From an uncultured Saprospiraceae bacterium (GTDB lineage Bacteria; Bacteroidota; Bacteroidia; Chitinophagales; Saprospiraceae), in the NCBI GenBank assembly GCA_937959275.1, contig CALGLU010000021.1, positions 62,001 through 126,000 on the forward strand: 64,000 nucleotides of DNA. Direction: 5' to 3'. The notes below the pieces were generated by a model. It made no database searches. It was not told the DNA's origin and saw only the letters and a list, made by a program, of their open reading frames with translations. This document shows positions 62,343 to 64,000 of this stretch, piece by piece; position 1 is the stretch's first letter; every line of letters starts with the position of its first letter. Made by a program: the position numbers and the translations under genes.

Positions 62343-62522
62343 CTAGAATATATGATTGATTAAACTTTTTTGGTGAGCATGTGAACTTGATACTTTTAAA
62401 TCAACTTTTTCTTCTGTATCTGAAATGCTTACAAGTTTTTCGATTAATTCATTTTGGATTTCAATTGGTGGAATAATAAAGTAAAGTGTTCTTTGGGTTT
62501 TAACGCACTTCCAGTTTTGTAC
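62343..62522 (-). pseudogene. C-terminal relic of a type I restriction HsdS-like gene
   Basis: A frame without a start codon runs from about 62522 to TAG 62343: VQNWKCVKTQRTLYFIIPPI, then EIQNELIEKLVSISDTEEKV, DLKVSSSHAHQKSLINHIF. IPPIEIQNELIEKL and the SLINxxF ending are the C-terminal signature of type I specificity subunits (consensus IPLPPLxEQxxIVxKL ... SLLNxAF). An in-frame TAA lies directly upstream. It is cut off 60 bases before the M29 peptidase stop. Confidence 0.75.
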
Positions 62523-62581
62523 TTATGCTTACAATGTACCGGTAAATCATTTTGTTGGTGGATACAATAAATGCATTGGAC

Positions 62582-63679
62582 CTAAAAAACAATAAACCCC
62601 CCATTCTCATAAATCTTCTCCCCATCCGCAAAGATCTCACCACCATCAGTCATGTCAGTAATCATGTCCCAATGAATCGCCGATTGATTCGTCGCACCAG
62701 TCTGCTTATACGCCTGCCCAACAGCCATATGAATTGTCCCTCCAATCTTCTCATCAAATAAAATGTTCTTCGTCGGTTGTTGGATGTTATAATTGGTCCC
62801 AATCGCCACCTCTCCAAAATGCCGGGCACCTTCCACCGCAAACACCTGATCAAGCAAGTCACCGCCTTTCTTGGCCTCCCATTTCATCACCTTCCCATTC
62901 TCGACCCACAGCGTAATGCCCTCCACTTCCTTGCCCATATAAATAGATGGATACGTAAAATGGACAACGCCATTCACAGTGTCTTCTATAGGACCAGTGA
63001 ACACTTCTCCTGAAGGCATATTCGTCTGGCCATCCGAATTGATCCAGATTCTATCCTTGACTCTAAACGAGATATCTGTCCCATTACATTTGTAACGGAT
63101 CAAATCTTTTTGATTCAGTAAATCGACGATCTTTTGCTGGTCAGCTCTGATCTGTAACCAGGAGCCTGCAGGATCATCGTCGTAAAGATGGCAAGCATTA
63201 AACACAAAGTGCTCATACTCCTCTAAAGACATACCCGCTTCCTGCGCGCTTGCCTGCGTTGGGTATTGACAGAGGCTACGCTTTAAGTCGCGGGTAGCCG
63301 TACGTTCGAAGTAACTGTGTAATAGACCCTTCATAGCGGCGGATCGTTTGCCTCTAGCTGCAGCATTAATGTTTTGATCTTCGCGCAGGTTAAACGGTGC
63401 TCTGATCGATAAAAATGCGTCAAACTCCTCCATTGCTTTTTTATACAAGGTTGGCATTTGGACTAATTGATCATCAGAAGCATCATTTAGGAAAATGCGA
63501 TTTTTACCTCTAAAAGATAACTCAGTTTCTACGTGGGCGCCTCTTGCGATGGCTGTTCGATACACTTCTCGGACTAAGGGTTCGCCGAGTGTCGTACTCC
63601 TGATATAGAGTTTTTCTCCCTGTTTTATTTCTAAACAATAATCGACAAGTAAGAGAGCGTATTTCGAAAGTATAGTCAT
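62582..63679 (-). CDS. M29 family metal-dependent aminopeptidase
   Basis: 365 residues. The family layout is clear: LVDYCLEIKQGEKLYI at the start, RPF-like IRAPFNLREDQNI, metal ligands Glu in MPSGEVFTGPIEDTVNG, IGTNYNIQQPTKNILFDEKI, GTIHMAVGQAY and HWDMITDM. It removes N-terminal residues from peptides in the cytoplasm using two metal ions. Full length; the C-terminal half is G-rich on the coding strand. The hsdS relic begins immediately past its stop. Confidence 0.9.
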   Translation of the reverse strand: MTILSKYALLLVDYCLEIKQGEKLYIRSTTLGEPLVREVYRTAIARGAHVETELSFRGKNRIFLNDASDDQLVQMPTLYKKAMEEFDAFLSIRAPFNLREDQNINAAARGKRSAAMKGLLHSYFERTATRDLKRSLCQYPTQASAQEAGMSLEEYEHFVFNACHLYDDDPAGSWLQIRADQQKIVDLLNQKDLIRYKCNGTDISFRVKDRIWINSDGQTNMPSGEVFTGPIEDTVNGVVHFTYPSIYMGKEVEGITLWVENGKVMKWEAKKGGDLLDQVFAVEGARHFGEVAIGTNYNIQQPTKNILFDEKIGGTIHMAVGQAYKQTGATNQSAIHWDMITDMTDGGEIFADGEKIYENGGFIVF

Positions 63680-63706
63680 ATGTATTGTCTTCGTAATTCT
63701 TGAATG

Positions 63707-64000
63707 TTACCAGCGTTTTGTTTGATACGGATACCTGATCTGATAATGATTTTCTACCATGATTTTTAATGTCTCACGTAGTTCAGCCATGTTTTCTTTT
63801 TTTAAAGCTGAAATAAATATATTGTTGTGATGGTAGGTATTGATTAAGTTTTGTTTTAATTCAGAAAGGATATTTTCCTTAACCTCTGCCTCTAAATATT
63901 TATCAAAATACCTGTCCCTGTACAGATCAATTTTATTAAAAACGATGAGTGTCGGTTTGTCGCTTACATCCAAATCTGTCAATGTTTTTGTGACTGTTTG
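63707..64000 (-). CDS. hflX: GTPase HflX, C-terminal part (gene runs off the window end)
   Basis: 98 visible residues beginning QTVTKTLTDLDVSDKPT. The G4 motif is IVFNKIDLY and the G5-like motif IFISALKKENM, followed by the HflX-type C-terminal ending with TLKIMVENHYQIRYPYQTKRW. HflX splits stalled 70S ribosomes after stress. The G1-G3 motifs are outside the window. Assignment rests on the TLTDLDVSDKPTLIVFNKID phrase, typical of HflX. Confidence 0.75.
   Translation of the reverse strand, partial: QTVTKTLTDLDVSDKPTLIVFNKIDLYRDRYFDKYLEAEVKENILSELKQNLINTYHHNNIFISALKKENMAELRETLKIMVENHYQIRYPYQTKRW

Overview
The window looks like a Bacteroidota chromosome, probably Saprospiria-like; class level is inference. 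Evidence: a type IX secretion C-terminal sorting domain (26594-27916), TonB receptor with carboxypeptidase-like plug extension, GIN-domain lipoprotein, LytTR/LytS pair, DUF4270, DUF4290 and DUF5916 proteins, few Shine-Dalgarno sites, and several exact copies of the Bacteroidota -7 promoter element TAnnTTTG (374, 5363, 44030, 52820, 62093 minus). I see no rRNA, tRNA, CRISPR array, intact IS element or prophage.

Layout. 1-9.4 kb: a partial unknown gene, a DksA/TraR zinc-finger protein, a secreted VIT/vWA protein overlapping an unknown protein with a caspase-like His/Cys pattern, an AT-rich membrane protein, a DUF5916 barrel and an M20 peptidase preceded by a partial duplication. 9.8-15.6 kb: mostly minus-strand envelope genes, glucosaminidase-LysM, rlmN and hemJ. 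15.8-23.4 kb: a long plus-strand run (BNR lipoprotein, TMEM220 protein, zinc metalloprotease, YjbQ, DUF1456, NUDIX, flavin amine oxidase, thioesterase). 23.4-29.8 kb: radA, a T9SS cargo protein, and a LytTR regulator with a frameshifted LytS-like kinase. 30-37 kb: S41 peptidase, then an ECF sigma locus (sigma, membrane-spanning anti-sigma-like/barrel protein, GIN lipoprotein, TonB receptor). 37-42 kb: ABC transporter with a GntR regulator and a candidate operator, and recQ. 42.5-47.3 kb: DUF819 transporter, short glycogen synthase, DUF4270 lipoprotein, a relic of glmS, DUF4290. 47.3-58.3 kb: a tandem double-hairpin array, DUF3089 hydrolase, M1 peptidase with a membrane protein, a broken RelE toxin with intact antitoxin, mnmG, an MFS transporter and a large CARDB secreted protein. 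58.4-64 kb: an AraC regulator, an AbiE toxin-antitoxin pair inside a ruined type I restriction locus, an M29 aminopeptidase and the 3' end of hflX.

The most notable region is 60.1-62.5 kb. An apparently intact AbiEi/AbiEii pair is flanked, on the same strand, by a C-terminal relic resembling HsdS upstream and a frameshifted N-terminal relic resembling HsdR downstream. This suggests a type I restriction operon collapsed while its embedded toxin-antitoxin pair survived. A second relic, about 85 codons of the glmS C-terminus, sits at 46.33-46.60 kb exactly where glmS is expected after DUF4270. Single-base frameshifts also break a histidine kinase and a RelE-type toxin; whether these are real decay or sequencing error should be settled before biological conclusions are drawn.
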